The notes under the pieces: generated by a model
Seen by the model: the letters and a program-made list of their open reading frames with translations, nothing else
Told to the model about the DNA's origin: nothing
The model's database searches: none
Program-made: the position numbers and the translations under genes
NCBI RefSeq assembly: GCF_008693065.1
Contig: NZ_VXKH01000016.1
Coordinates: 1-35,476, forward strand
Reading direction: 5' to 3'
DNA: 35,476 nucleotides
From: Corynebacterium tuscaniense
GTDB lineage: Bacteria; Actinomycetota; Actinomycetes; Mycobacteriales; Mycobacteriaceae
Part shown: in pieces, positions 9,288-18,014 of the stretch
Layout: each line of letters begins with the position of its first letter
How positions within the stretch are numbered: position 1 is the first letter of the stretch

Positions 9288-10217
9288 GTGAGCATCGACC
9301 TTGAAGTAGGCCTGCGCGCCCGCGTCACCGTGCCTGGCAGTACCGCCAACTTGGGCCCCGGCTTTGACACCCTCGGTCTCGCCGTGGGCATCTACGACAC
9401 CGTGGAAGTGGAAGTCACAGATTCCGGTCTTGAGGTGGAGATCTTCGGCGAGGGCGCCAATGAACTTCCACGCGATTCCTCCCACCTCGTTGTCAAGGCG
9501 ATCAACTCAGCCCTGCATGCCGCCGATGCTCACGCACCGGGATTGAAAGTGACGTGCACCAACAACATCCCGCAGTCCCGTGGCTTGGGGTCTTCCGCCT
9601 CCGCCGCTGTTGCCGGTGTCATCGCCGGCAATACCCTCGCCGGGAGCCCATTGAGCACCGATGACGTGATTCAGCTCAGTTCCGCATTTGAGGGCCACCC
9701 GGATAACGCTGCCGCCAGCGTCGTTGGTGGGGCAGTGGTGTCCTGGACGGATATCCCCGTCGATGGTGTGTCCCAGCCGGTTTACCGCGCTGTGCCCCTG
9801 ACCGTGCACCCGGACATCAAGGCCACCGCGCTGGTTCCTAACTTCCACGCGTCGACGAATGCCGTGCGCAAGGTACTGCCCTCGCATGTCACGCATACCG
9901 ACGCGCGCTTTAACGTCTCCCGCACCGCCGTGATGACAGTGGCCATTCAGACCCACCCAGAATTCCTCTGGGAGGGCACCCGTGACCGCCTGCACCAGCC
10001 ATATCGCGCTGACGTTCTGCCCGTCACCGCTGAGTGGGTCAACCGCCTGCGCAACCGTGGCTACGCCGCGTTCTTGTCCGGCGCCGGCCCCACCGCGATG
10101 GTGCTATCCACTGAGCCGATCGAGCCGAAGATCCTCGAGTCTGCGCGTGAGGATGGTCTGCGCGTCCTCGAACTGGACATTGCCGGGCCGGCGACAGCGG
10201 AGCTGCTGCGAGCGTAA
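9288..10217 (+). CDS. thrB: Homoserine kinase
   Basis: It phosphorylates homoserine with ATP, the step before threonine synthase. The 309-residue protein is a GHMP kinase. Its N-terminal substrate region reads [16 protein letters not shown]. The ATP-binding GLGSS loop is at residues 99-103, within [13 protein letters not shown], and a C-terminal SGAGPT motif is present. The GTG start at 9288 follows GGAAGGA at 9275-9281. It is the second gene of hom-thrB. Its 3' end lies only three bases from the stop codon of the convergent acyl-CoA ligase gene, with no hairpin in between. Confidence 0.96.
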   Translation: MSIDLEVGLRARVTVPGSTANLGPGFDTLGLAVGIYDTVEVEVTDSGLEVEIFGEGANELPRDSSHLVVKAINSALHAADAHAPGLKVTCTNNIPQSRGLGSSASAAVAGVIAGNTLAGSPLSTDDVIQLSSAFEGHPDNAAASVVGGAVVSWTDIPVDGVSQPVYRAVPLTVHPDIKATALVPNFHASTNAVRKVLPSHVTHTDARFNVSRTAVMTVAIQTHPEFLWEGTRDRLHQPYRADVLPVTAEWVNRLRNRGYAAFLSGAGPTAMVLSTEPIEPKILESAREDGLRVLELDIAGPATAELLRA

Positions 10218-10220
10218 GCC

Positions 10221-12044
10221 CTAGTCGTCGTCCTGGTCCGGGTCGGGGACCGGGATGGTGTCTTCACTGGTGTCGTCACCACTGTTCCCATCATCGGCAG
10301 AATGAACTGCCGCTGATGGTTCATCAGCGGGACGGGTGCCGGGCCCGGGGAGAGTGAGGATGTCGAATTCATCTTTGGCCAGATGCTCGCGCAGGTCGAT
10401 CTTGTCAAACTTGCCCACAGAGGTTTTGTCGATGGAGGGGACAAACGTCCAGTACTCCGGCGCCATCCAGGTGGGCAGCTCCTGCTGAAGGTCTGAGCGG
10501 AGCTTCTTAGCCAGCTCGATGGATGGTGGCACATCGGCGTGCAACACGGTGACAGCGAGGGGGCGTTCGCCCCACTTCTTGTCGGGGTAGCCGATGACGG
10601 CGCACTCAACCACCTCGTCGGCCTCCATGATGAGGTTTTCCAGCTGGGCGGAGTAGATCCACTCGCCGCCAGAACGGATGACGTCGCGGGAGCGGTCATA
10701 CAACGTCATAAACCCGTCGGAGGTCACCGTGCCCACATCACCGGTGCGAAGCCAGCCATCGGCGGTGAAGAACTCATCATCCTCGGTGACTTCCTTGCCG
10801 CGGAACACCGAGGCGTACTCCTGAGTTTCAGCATTTGTAGGGTGGTAGTAGGAGTCGGCAACCATGTTGCCGCGAACCTGGATCTCACCATCACTCCGGT
10901 CAGAACCGGAGACGATCTGGCCGTCATTGACCACGCGGTAATCCAACCAGGGAGCAAAACGGCCCTGGGACACGCGGTAAGCCCAGCGGCGCTCGCCGCC
11001 GGCACCTGAAGGTGGGCGGGCAACGGTGCCCACGGTGGACGTTTCTGTCATGCCCCAGACGTGCACTACGTCCACACCGTAGCGTTCCTCCCACACTTTG
11101 ATGAGGGCAGGTGGGGCAGGGGAGCCACCCACGTAAATCTCCGTGAGAGACATGCGCTCGGGTGGATTGTGCAGGTAGTAGACCATGAGCTGAATCCACA
11201 AGGTAGGCACGCCGTGGGCCACGCGCGGGTGAGTGCCGGCGATGAGCTTGGCCAAAGTGGGTGCAGACACATCGGAATCCGGCAAGACCAGCGGGGTGCC
11301 CGCCAAAAAGGCGGTGAACGGCACACCCCAGCTGAGCACGTGGTAGATCGGGATGCAGCACAAGAAGGACTCACCGTGAGTAATGGCCAGGGAGTCAGTT
11401 GCCCTCAAGCTCATAGCAGTCAGCCAGACAGAGCGGTGGGAGTAGGCCACGCCTTTGGGGGCGCCCGTCGTAGCTGTCGAATAGCAGATTGCCGCCGCAG
11501 TGTTCTCTGGCAGTTCGGGCCAATCGTAGAGGGTGGAACGGCCGTCGAGAAGCGCTTCGTAGCTGCGTACAGACACTGAATCCGGCAGCTCCTCCGCGAG
11601 CGGTGCGACTGGTTTTGTCCCGGTGAAACAGACCACCCGTACCTTCGGGCACTTCGGTAAAATGCGCGCCAGCTTCGAGCTCAAGCGTGGATCCGCCACC
11701 AGAACCTCCATCTCGGAGTGGTTGATGATGTAGGTGATCTGGTCCTCCAGTAGCTGCATATTCAGCGGAACGAAAACCGACCCTTTGGCGGCGACGGAGA
11801 ACATCACTTCCAAATGCTCCGCACAGTTATACATGAGCGAACCCACGCGCTGATCAGCATTAATGCCTAAAGTGTCGTTCAAAGCATGAGCAAACGCGGC
11901 GGCGCGGGACCCGATAGCCCCAAAAGTGGTTTCCTCCGCGGTGCCCGTGCGCCACGTGGTCACCTTCGTAGTGGAGTGCACTGTGGAGCCATAACTTAAA
12001 ATTCGGCCGACGGAAAAAGGCACTTCCTGCATGGTGGCGAGCAT
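10221..12044 (-). CDS. Acyl-CoA synthetase (AMP-forming, medium/long-chain, AlkK/FadD-like)
   Basis: It would activate a fatty acid to acyl-CoA through an acyl-AMP intermediate. The 607-residue protein has the family P-loop as YSTATTGAPKG (188-198), the GMTETS motif (331-336), TGD (435-437), YDRSRDVIRSGGEW in the hinge region, and the C-terminal catalytic lysine K545 in TSVGKFDK. The opening MLATMQEVPFSV resembles AlkK-type medium-chain ligases. The last 35-40 residues form an unstructured acidic tail ending in DPDQDDD, beyond the usual family end. The start at 12044 is supported by a TAGAGT -10 box seven bases upstream. The exact acyl chain length cannot be told from sequence. The gene is divergent from rho. 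Confidence 0.88.
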   Translation of the reverse strand: MLATMQEVPFSVGRILSYGSTVHSTTKVTTWRTGTAEETTFGAIGSRAAAFAHALNDTLGINADQRVGSLMYNCAEHLEVMFSVAAKGSVFVPLNMQLLEDQITYIINHSEMEVLVADPRLSSKLARILPKCPKVRVVCFTGTKPVAPLAEELPDSVSVRSYEALLDGRSTLYDWPELPENTAAAICYSTATTGAPKGVAYSHRSVWLTAMSLRATDSLAITHGESFLCCIPIYHVLSWGVPFTAFLAGTPLVLPDSDVSAPTLAKLIAGTHPRVAHGVPTLWIQLMVYYLHNPPERMSLTEIYVGGSPAPPALIKVWEERYGVDVVHVWGMTETSTVGTVARPPSGAGGERRWAYRVSQGRFAPWLDYRVVNDGQIVSGSDRSDGEIQVRGNMVADSYYHPTNAETQEYASVFRGKEVTEDDEFFTADGWLRTGDVGTVTSDGFMTLYDRSRDVIRSGGEWIYSAQLENLIMEADEVVECAVIGYPDKKWGERPLAVTVLHADVPPSIELAKKLRSDLQQELPTWMAPEYWTFVPSIDKTSVGKFDKIDLREHLAKDEFDILTLPGPGTRPADEPSAAVHSADDGNSGDDTSEDTIPVPDPDQDDD

Positions 12045-12051
12045 GCCCACA

Positions 12052-12057
12052 ACTCTA
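12052..12057 (-). promoter_or_regulatory. -10 box (TAGAGT) for the leaderless acyl-CoA ligase gene
   Basis: On the minus strand, TAGAGT is followed by seven bases and then the ATG at 12044. No ribosome binding site is seen. It supports the chosen start over an upstream ATG at 12119. Confidence 0.5.
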
Positions 12058-12106
12058 GCGTGACCTTTTTGCGCGGGGCATTCCACCGCACCGTGGTTTC
12101 GTGGTC

Positions 12107-12112
12107 TACAAT
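12107..12112 (+). promoter_or_regulatory. Candidate rho -10 box (TACAAT)
   Basis: TACAAT fits the corynebacterial TANNNT consensus well and lies 272 bp before the rho start. No strong -35 hexamer is present at the expected distance. Confidence 0.4.
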
Positions 12113-12378
12113 GTGCCATTAGATCGCGACCGTGGTGGATCTACACACGGTCAGGGGCGTTTTCCGATTTGTCTGCGCCGCGCCGCATCCACCAAACTTT
12201 TTAAAACCGTACCGTGTTCAACCACGGCGATGCGTTTGTGCGAGTCCGATCTAACGTGCATCACCTTCTTTGACGCTGGGCCGTCGCGCTAGGCGTTGTC
12301 CACGATCAGTCGGGAGGGTAGGGGACGTTCACGCCGCGCGAAAATACACGCGACGGACGACATGATGAAAGGACATCC

Positions 12379-14178
12379 GTGACCGATACGGGTAATGCCG
12401 CGAGCCAAGACCTCGCATCGCTGAAGCTGCCAGAGCTGCGCAAGATCGCAGCCGAAAAAGGCCTTAGGGGGACCTCAGCCCTGCGCAAAGGTGAACTGAT
12501 TCAGGCCATCACCACCGGCTCTGTGCCACAGCGTGCACGTCAGCGCGCCAGTGAGCAGGCCGCCGCTGAGAACACGCCGGCCAAGGACAGCCACGCGAAG
12601 AAGTCTCAGGACCAGACTGAGCAGCCAGATCAGAAGGATCAAAAGGATCAGGTCCAGGAGAAGGACGACCAGCGCTATGAGTCACGCTCTGCTGCCCGCC
12701 GCGCCCGCCGTAATCGCGCGAAGCATGCAGAGCAGGAGCAAGGAGACAACTCCGAGAGCTTTTCGCGTAACGACGATCGCTCGGACCGCGACGACCGCGA
12801 AAACAACGACGATCATGGTGATCATCGCGAAGGCCGTGACAACCGTGATAACCGTGGTGGTCGGAATAATCGTGACAACCGTGACAACCGCGATGGTGAC
12901 GGCAATGGTCGCCGGGGCCGCCGAGGCCGCCGTAACCGCCGCAACCGTGACAACCACAGCGGTGGCAACAACAACCACAACAATGGCCAGGACTTTGATC
13001 CGGAGGATCTGCAGGAAGTCGCCGGCATCGTGGACATCGTGGATAACAATGCAGCGTTTGTTCGCACCACCGGTTACCGGGCTAATCAGGCCGACGTGTT
13101 TATCAATAACAACCTGGTGCGCCGCTGTGGCCTGCGCGCCGGTGACGCGGTGATTGGTCAGGTTCGTGCAAACGGCCAGGGCCACTCCCACGGAAACGGC
13201 CGTAACCGCCAGCGCTACAACCAGCTGGTGCGTGTGGATTCCATTAACGGAATGACCGTGGAGGATGCGAAGCAGCGCCCCGAATTCCACAAGCTCACAC
13301 CGCTGTACCCAAACCAGCGCCTTCGTTTGGAAACGGAACCGAACATCCTGACCACGCGTGTGATCGACTTGGTCATGCCGATTGGTAAGGGGCAGCGTGC
13401 GCTCATCGTTTCCCCGCCGAAGGCTGGTAAGACCACGATTCTGCAAAACATTGCTAATGCGATCGCGCAGAACAACCCGGAGTGCTACCTCATGGTTGTG
13501 CTTGTGGATGAGCGCCCGGAGGAAGTCACCGACATGCAGCGCTCTGTCAAGGGTGAGGTCATTGCTTCTACCTTCGACCGCCCGCCGAGCGAGCACACCG
13601 CCGTTGCGGAGCTGGCTATTGAGCGTGCGAAGCGTTTGGTGGAGATGGGGCAGGACGTTGTGGTTCTGTTGGATTCCATCACCCGCCTGGGGCGTGCGTA
13701 CAACAACTCCTCGCCGGCATCCGGCCGCATCCTGTCCGGCGGTGTGGACTCCAATGCGCTGTACCCGCCGAAGCGTTTCTTGGGTGCAGCCCGCAACATC
13801 GAGGACGGCGGCTCGCTGACCATCATCGCTACGGCCATGGTGGAGACCGGTTCCGCTGGTGACACCGTGATCTTCGAGGAGTTCAAGGGCACCGGTAACG
13901 CTGAGCTCAAGCTCGACCGCAAGATCGCTGAGCGTCGAGTGTTCCCAGCCGTGGACGTTAACCCGTCCGGCACCCGCAAGGATGAGTTGCTGCTCGCCCC
14001 GGAGGAGGCTCGCGTTATGCACAAGCTGCGCCGCATCCTCTCCGCGCTGGACCCACAGGCCGCGATTGATCTGCTGATCAAACAGTTGAAGAAGACCAAG
14101 AACAACGGTGAGTTCCTCGTTGGTGTTGCGCAGTCTGCGCCCATGGCCGCTGATGTGGACACGGAGGAGTACCAGTAA
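12379..14178 (+). CDS. rho: Transcription termination factor Rho
   Basis: Rho is a hexameric RNA-dependent ATPase that ends transcription. The 599-residue protein has an N-terminal helical Rho_N domain (about 10-48). A long disordered insert follows (about 50-208), rich in Arg, Asn, Asp and Gly with repeated RDNRDN-like units. Then come the RNA-binding cold-shock-like domain (about 210-300) and the ATPase core, with Walker A SPPKAGKTT (345-353) and the Walker B aspartate D432 in VVLLDS. Such inserts are typical of actinobacterial Rho. The GTG at 12379 follows GAAAGGA at 12367-12373. It is the first gene of a cluster, and prfA starts directly after its stop codon. Confidence 0.97.
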   Translation: MTDTGNAASQDLASLKLPELRKIAAEKGLRGTSALRKGELIQAITTGSVPQRARQRASEQAAAENTPAKDSHAKKSQDQTEQPDQKDQKDQVQEKDDQRYESRSAARRARRNRAKHAEQEQGDNSESFSRNDDRSDRDDRENNDDHGDHREGRDNRDNRGGRNNRDNRDNRDGDGNGRRGRRGRRNRRNRDNHSGGNNNHNNGQDFDPEDLQEVAGIVDIVDNNAAFVRTTGYRANQADVFINNNLVRRCGLRAGDAVIGQVRANGQGHSHGNGRNRQRYNQLVRVDSINGMTVEDAKQRPEFHKLTPLYPNQRLRLETEPNILTTRVIDLVMPIGKGQRALIVSPPKAGKTTILQNIANAIAQNNPECYLMVVLVDERPEEVTDMQRSVKGEVIASTFDRPPSEHTAVAELAIERAKRLVEMGQDVVVLLDSITRLGRAYNNSSPASGRILSGGVDSNALYPPKRFLGAARNIEDGGSLTIIATAMVETGSAGDTVIFEEFKGTGNAELKLDRKIAERRVFPAVDVNPSGTRKDELLLAPEEARVMHKLRRILSALDPQAAIDLLIKQLKKTKNNGEFLVGVAQSAPMAADVDTEEYQ

Positions 14179-15258
14179 ATGGCCGGATCACACGTATCAC
14201 TCGTTGATGACTATGTGTCTGAGTATCAGGGCATCCAAGCCCAGATGTCGGACCCAGAGGTTGTCGGCGACCAGGACTTGTTCCGCAAGCTGTCTAAGCG
14301 TTATGCGCAGCTGCAGCCGATTATCAACGTGAACAATGACCTCAACCAGGCCCGCGAGGACCATGAGGCCGCTGAGGAAATGGCCTCTGAGGACAAGGAG
14401 TTCGCCGAGGAGGCTACCCGCCTTGAAGGTGAGATTGTCCGCCTGGAGGAGGAGTTGGCGGATCTGCTTGCTCCACGCGATGAGCATGATCCGGATGACG
14501 TGATCATGGAGATCAAGGCCGGCGCCGGTGGGGAAGAAGCTGCACTGTTCGCAGCCGACCTTGCCCGCATGTACCAGAAGTACGCCGAGAAGCACGGCCT
14601 GAGCTGGGATGTCTTGGATGTCGCCGAATCTGATCTGGGTGGGGTGAAAGACATGACGGTGTCTGTGACCATGAAGAATCCTTCGCGCGATGGCGCGTGG
14701 TCCATGCTGAAGTTCGAAGGTGGCGTGCACCGAGTGCAGCGCATCCCCGTGACGGAATCTCAGGGCCGCATTCAAACGTCTGCAGCTGGTGTCTATGTCT
14801 TCCCGGAGACCGAAGAGGTCGGTGATGTTCAGATCGATGAGAAGGATCTTCGCGTCGATGTTTACCGTTCCTCCGGTAAGGGTGGCCAGGGCGTGAACAC
14901 GACGGACTCCGCTGTGCGTATTACCCACCTGCCCACGGGCATTGTGGTGACCTGTCAAAAGGAGCGTTCGCAGATTCAAAACCGTGCGCGCGCGATGCAG
15001 GTTCTGCAGGCTCGCCTCGAGCAGATCGAGCGTGAGAAGGCCGAGGCGGAAGCAGCTGAAGGTCGTGCTTCGCAGGTGCGCAACATGGACCGCTCCGAGC
15101 GCATCCGTACCTACAATTGGCCCGAGAACCGCATCTCGGATCACCGCATTGGTTTTAAAGCCAACAACCTTGACTCCGTGCTCGATGGCAACATGGATGA
15201 CCTGATCACAGCTCTGCAGACGCATGAGCGCCAGGAGCGACTCGAGGCGGAGCACTAA
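14179..15258 (+). CDS. prfA: Peptide chain release factor 1
   Basis: It recognises UAA and UAG stop codons on the ribosome and triggers peptide release. The 359-residue protein has an N-terminal coiled/helical domain and the PVT stop-recognition motif (in IPVTESQG). The universally conserved GGQ is at residues 235-237 inside [16 protein letters not shown]. The length is normal for RF1. The ATG follows the rho stop codon directly (TAAATG), with GGAGGAG about 10 bases upstream. It lies before prmC, whose product methylates the GGQ glutamine. Confidence 0.98.
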   Translation: MAGSHVSLVDDYVSEYQGIQAQMSDPEVVGDQDLFRKLSKRYAQLQPIINVNNDLNQAREDHEAAEEMASEDKEFAEEATRLEGEIVRLEEELADLLAPRDEHDPDDVIMEIKAGAGGEEAALFAADLARMYQKYAEKHGLSWDVLDVAESDLGGVKDMTVSVTMKNPSRDGAWSMLKFEGGVHRVQRIPVTESQGRIQTSAAGVYVFPETEEVGDVQIDEKDLRVDVYRSSGKGGQGVNTTDSAVRITHLPTGIVVTCQKERSQIQNRARAMQVLQARLEQIEREKAEAEAAEGRASQVRNMDRSERIRTYNWPENRISDHRIGFKANNLDSVLDGNMDDLITALQTHERQERLEAEH

Positions 15259-15262
15259 TCCT

Positions 15263-16168
15263 GTGCGCTGGAACTCACCCGAGCTCGCATCGCTTATCGA
15301 CGATGCCCGGCGCCGCTTCATCCACTCCGGCATCGCCTCCCCCGACGTTGACGCGACCTTGATTGCCGCAGCGCTTTTGGGGGAGTCCTCCCATTTGGCC
15401 TTGCGTTTCTATTCCCCGGACCAGATTCCAGATTCCTTCCCGGCTGAGTTTTACGAAGCCGTGGAACGACGTGAGAAGCGTGAGCCACTGCAGCACATCG
15501 TAGGTTCTGCACCCTTTGGCATCTTGGACCTCACCGTTGGCCCTGGCGTGTTCATTCCGCGCCCGGAAACGGAAGTGCTCGCCGAATGGGCGGTGACGGA
15601 GTTTGAGAAGCTCAGGGTGACCGACGAGAACCAGGCGTTTGAATCCATCATCGTGGATTTGGGTACGGGTTCTGGTGCGTTGGCTATCTACATTGACCAG
15701 CGTGTGCAGGCCGATGAGGTGATCGGCGTAGATCTTTCCCCTGTCGCCGTCGCTGCTGCGCAAAAGAATGCAAACGAGCATGGCGCTGCTGTGCGCATCA
15801 TCGAGGGCGATATGACGGACCCAGACCTGCTGAGCGAGTACTCCGGGCGCGTGGCCATGGTCGTGTCTAACCCGCCTTATGTGCCCTATGTTCCGCGGGA
15901 AGCAGGCTTGCTTCCTGCGGAGATTTACCACGATCCGGAGACCGCGGTGTTCTCTGGCGCAGACGGTATGGATGCGATACGCGGCCTCATTCCGGTTGCG
16001 GCACGTCTGCTCATGCCTGGTGGGTTGCTAGGGATTGAGCATGATGATTCGACGGCGACGGTGACGCGGGAACTCGTCGAAAGGCAGGGCTGCTTTGAAC
16101 ACGTCCGCAACGTGAAAGACCTCACTGGACGGGACAGGTTTGTCACTGCGAGTAAGGTACAACCCTAA
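15263..16168 (+). CDS. prmC: Release-factor glutamine methyltransferase PrmC
   Basis: PrmC (formerly HemK) transfers a methyl group from SAM to the glutamine of the GGQ motif in RF1 and RF2. The 301-residue protein has a small N-terminal helical domain (to about 90) and a Rossmann methyltransferase domain with VDLGTGSGALA as the SAM loop. The NPPY catalytic motif is at residues 203-206. GTG at 15263 was chosen because GGCGGAG lies about 10 bases upstream and the product there begins RWNSPELASL. An extension to 15224 would overlap prfA. The start lies four bases after prfA, and co-expression with its substrate is expected. Confidence 0.95.
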   Translation: MRWNSPELASLIDDARRRFIHSGIASPDVDATLIAAALLGESSHLALRFYSPDQIPDSFPAEFYEAVERREKREPLQHIVGSAPFGILDLTVGPGVFIPRPETEVLAEWAVTEFEKLRVTDENQAFESIIVDLGTGSGALAIYIDQRVQADEVIGVDLSPVAVAAAQKNANEHGAAVRIIEGDMTDPDLLSEYSGRVAMVVSNPPYVPYVPREAGLLPAEIYHDPETAVFSGADGMDAIRGLIPVAARLLMPGGLLGIEHDDSTATVTRELVERQGCFEHVRNVKDLTGRDRFVTASKVQP

Positions 16169-16185
16169 AAGGAGGAACACCGCCG

Positions 16186-16851
16186 ATGCCGAGCAGAGTG
16201 TATGACTGCCTGGACCCACAGGGCCGCAAGGAAGGGATTGAAGCCGCAGCAACCGCCGTTAAGGCTGGTCAATGCGTGGTGATGCCCACCGATACCGTGT
16301 ATGGAATTGGCGCGGACGCATTCAACCCGGATGCTTGCGCCAAGTTGCTAGCCACGAAGCGCCGTGGCCCTGATATGCCGATTCCCGTTCTCGTTGGTTC
16401 TTGGACGACGATTCAGGGTTTGGTGCGTGAGTTCACGGACACCGCGAAAACACTCGTCGAGGCGTTTTGGCCTGGTGGCCTGTCCATCGTCGTGCCGGAA
16501 GCGCCGTCGTTGCCATGGAATTTGGGCGACACCCGCGGCACCGTCCTTCTACGCATGCCGCTTCAGCCGGTTGCTATCGAGCTGCTGCGTGAAGTCGGCC
16601 CGATGGCTGTGTCGAGCGCAAACATCTCCGGCCAACCACCCGCTGTCACCGCAGTGGGTGCGCGCAATCAGTTCGGTGAAGCCGTGCAAACCTACCTTGA
16701 TGGCGGCCAAGCCGAGGTGGGGGAGCCCTCCACCATCATTGACATCTCCGGGCCACGACCGGTGATTTTGCGTGAAGGTGCCATTTCCCCGGAGCGCATC
16801 AGTGAAGTGCTGGGTGTTGACCCGGAGGATCTGCGGCGGAAGGACCGCTAA
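16186..16851 (+). CDS. L-threonylcarbamoyladenylate synthase (Sua5/YciO/YrdC family)
   Basis: It makes threonylcarbamoyl-AMP from threonine, bicarbonate and ATP for the t6A37 modification of tRNAs that read ANN codons. The 221-residue protein spans the YrdC domain. Key regions are PTDTVYGIG near the N-terminus, KRRGPDMPIPVL, WPGGLSIV and SSANISGQPP. It lacks the extra C-terminal Sua5 domain, so it resembles the short TsaC form. A strong AAAAGGAGG site precedes the ATG. It is part of the rho-prfA-prmC cluster, the order seen in many Actinobacteria. Confidence 0.94.
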   Translation: MPSRVYDCLDPQGRKEGIEAAATAVKAGQCVVMPTDTVYGIGADAFNPDACAKLLATKRRGPDMPIPVLVGSWTTIQGLVREFTDTAKTLVEAFWPGGLSIVVPEAPSLPWNLGDTRGTVLLRMPLQPVAIELLREVGPMAVSSANISGQPPAVTAVGARNQFGEAVQTYLDGGQAEVGEPSTIIDISGPRPVILREGAISPERISEVLGVDPEDLRRKDR

Positions 16852-16854
16852 CCC

Positions 16855-18003
16855 ATGACGGGAACCGGCGTCCCCCTGCGTGAGCTGGGTTTGGTCATTC
16901 TGGTTGCGGCCGTGATCACTTACCTAACTACCGGCCCCGTGCGCTCGTACCTCGTGCGCACCGGCCGGGTCGCAGAGATCCGCGCGCGCGACGTACACAC
17001 GCAACCCACCCCCAGTATGGGTGGCGTGGCTATGATCACTGGCTTTTTGTCAGCCGTCTTTCTGGCGATGCAGCTGCCCGCGCTCACCCGCGGATTCGCG
17101 CCCGTCACGCCGGAAATGACTGCGGTGGTCGTGGGGGCTTTTCTCATCGTCGTCGTGGGTATTATTGACGACCTCTATGAGCTCGGCGCCCTGGCCAAAT
17201 TCGCCGGGCAGGTTTTAGCAGCCCTCACCGTCTCCGTGATGGGCCTGTCCTACAACATCATCTTTTTGCCTATCGACGGCGGCACTACCCTCATCCTCGA
17301 CCGCACCCAAGGCATCATTCTGTCTACGCTCATCACAGTGACCTTGGTGAATGCTTTCAACTTTGTCGACGGCATAGACGGGCTCTGCGCCGGCCTCGGA
17401 CTCATCGCCGGTGGCGCGATCTTGCTGTTCTCCCTGACGTTGCTGCATGACCAAGGTGGGGCAGTGTCCGCGTACCCGCCAGCCATCATCTGCGCGGGCA
17501 TGGTGGGCATGTGCGCCGGTATCCTGCCGCACAACTTTGAACCGGCCCGAATATTCATGGGTGATACCGGCGCCATGCTCATTGGCTTGCTGTTGTCCGC
17601 TGCCTCTATCTCGGCTTCCGGCAAGATCAACATGGCCCTCTACGGCACTGCCGACTTTGTGGCGTTGATCAGCCCCTTCATTGTCGTCATGGCGGCTATT
17701 GCACTGCCAGTGGCTGATCTCGTCATGGCCGTGGTCCGTCGTGTATCCAAAGGTAAGAGCCCATTTTCCGCTGACCGTCAGCACATTCACCACCGGCTGC
17801 TCGCGCTCGGGCATACTCACCGTCGAACCGTCCTCGTGTTGTATATGTGGGTCTCTGCCATCGGCTTTGGCACCGTGAGTTTCTCCATCGTCCCTGCTCG
17901 CTACGCCGTGTTGTTGCTCATGGTGGCGGTTCTGCTCGCAGCAGCAGCCACGGCCGTTCCGGTAATTCAGGGCAAGATCGGTCCCGTCAGCACAAATGAG
18001 TAG
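16855..18003 (+). CDS. wecA: Undecaprenyl/decaprenyl-phosphate GlcNAc-1-phosphate transferase (WecA-like)
   Basis: It transfers GlcNAc-1-phosphate from UDP-GlcNAc to a polyprenyl phosphate, starting arabinogalactan linker synthesis in mycolate-containing bacteria. The 382-residue protein has about 10-11 membrane segments. It has the family motifs DD at 105-106 (in IIDDLYELG), NAFNFVDGIDG (166-176, with D172 and D175), a GDTGAM segment and the cytosolic HIHHR motif (310-314). It starts four bases after the Sua5-like gene with GGCGGAAGGAC upstream, so it is co-transcribed. Its stop codon TAG forms part of the -10 box of the next gene. Confidence 0.93.
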   Translation: MTGTGVPLRELGLVILVAAVITYLTTGPVRSYLVRTGRVAEIRARDVHTQPTPSMGGVAMITGFLSAVFLAMQLPALTRGFAPVTPEMTAVVVGAFLIVVVGIIDDLYELGALAKFAGQVLAALTVSVMGLSYNIIFLPIDGGTTLILDRTQGIILSTLITVTLVNAFNFVDGIDGLCAGLGLIAGGAILLFSLTLLHDQGGAVSAYPPAIICAGMVGMCAGILPHNFEPARIFMGDTGAMLIGLLLSAASISASGKINMALYGTADFVALISPFIVVMAAIALPVADLVMAVVRRVSKGKSPFSADRQHIHHRLLALGHTHRRTVLVLYMWVSAIGFGTVSFSIVPARYAVLLLMVAVLLAAAATAVPVIQGKIGPVSTNE

Positions 18004-18006
18004 AAT
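18001..18006 (+). promoter_or_regulatory. -10 box (TAGAAT) for the AtpI-like gene
   Basis: TAGAAT overlaps the wecA stop codon and lies eight bases before the GTG at 18015. No ribosome binding site is visible, so this fits the leaderless pattern. Read-through from wecA would also be possible. Confidence 0.5.
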
Positions 18007-18014
18007 CTGTGCCC

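Larger units (their letters stand above)
12045..12378 (+). promoter_or_regulatory. rho promoter and long structured 5' leader
   Basis: This gene-free stretch separates the acyl-CoA ligase from rho. TACAAT at 12107-12112 is the best -10 box for rho and would give a leader of about 260 nt. The leader holds a perfect 7-bp hairpin (GACCGTG 12128-12134, CACGGTC 12146-12152) followed by GGGGCGTTTT. It also holds a smaller hairpin (CCGTG 12212-12216, CACGG 12223-12227) and a 20-codon reading frame at 12230-12292. Rho genes are commonly autoregulated by premature termination in a long leader, which fits this layout, but the structures are weak and the idea is untested. Confidence 0.5.

Noticed and set aside
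12101..12292. 63-codon frame in the rho leader
   Set aside because: It starts inside the proposed promoter and has no ribosome binding site or recognisable features. Only its last 20 codons, from ATG 12230, fall in a plausible leader position.
12833..12960. Repetitive DNA in rho resembling a tandem-repeat array
   Set aside because: The repeats are irregular RDN/RRN codon repeats inside the coding frame. No spacers of constant length are present, so this is not a CRISPR array.
12682..14022. 446-codon minus-strand frame across rho
   Set aside because: Antisense shadow of rho. The Val/Ala/Thr runs mirror the RDN repeats of the real protein.
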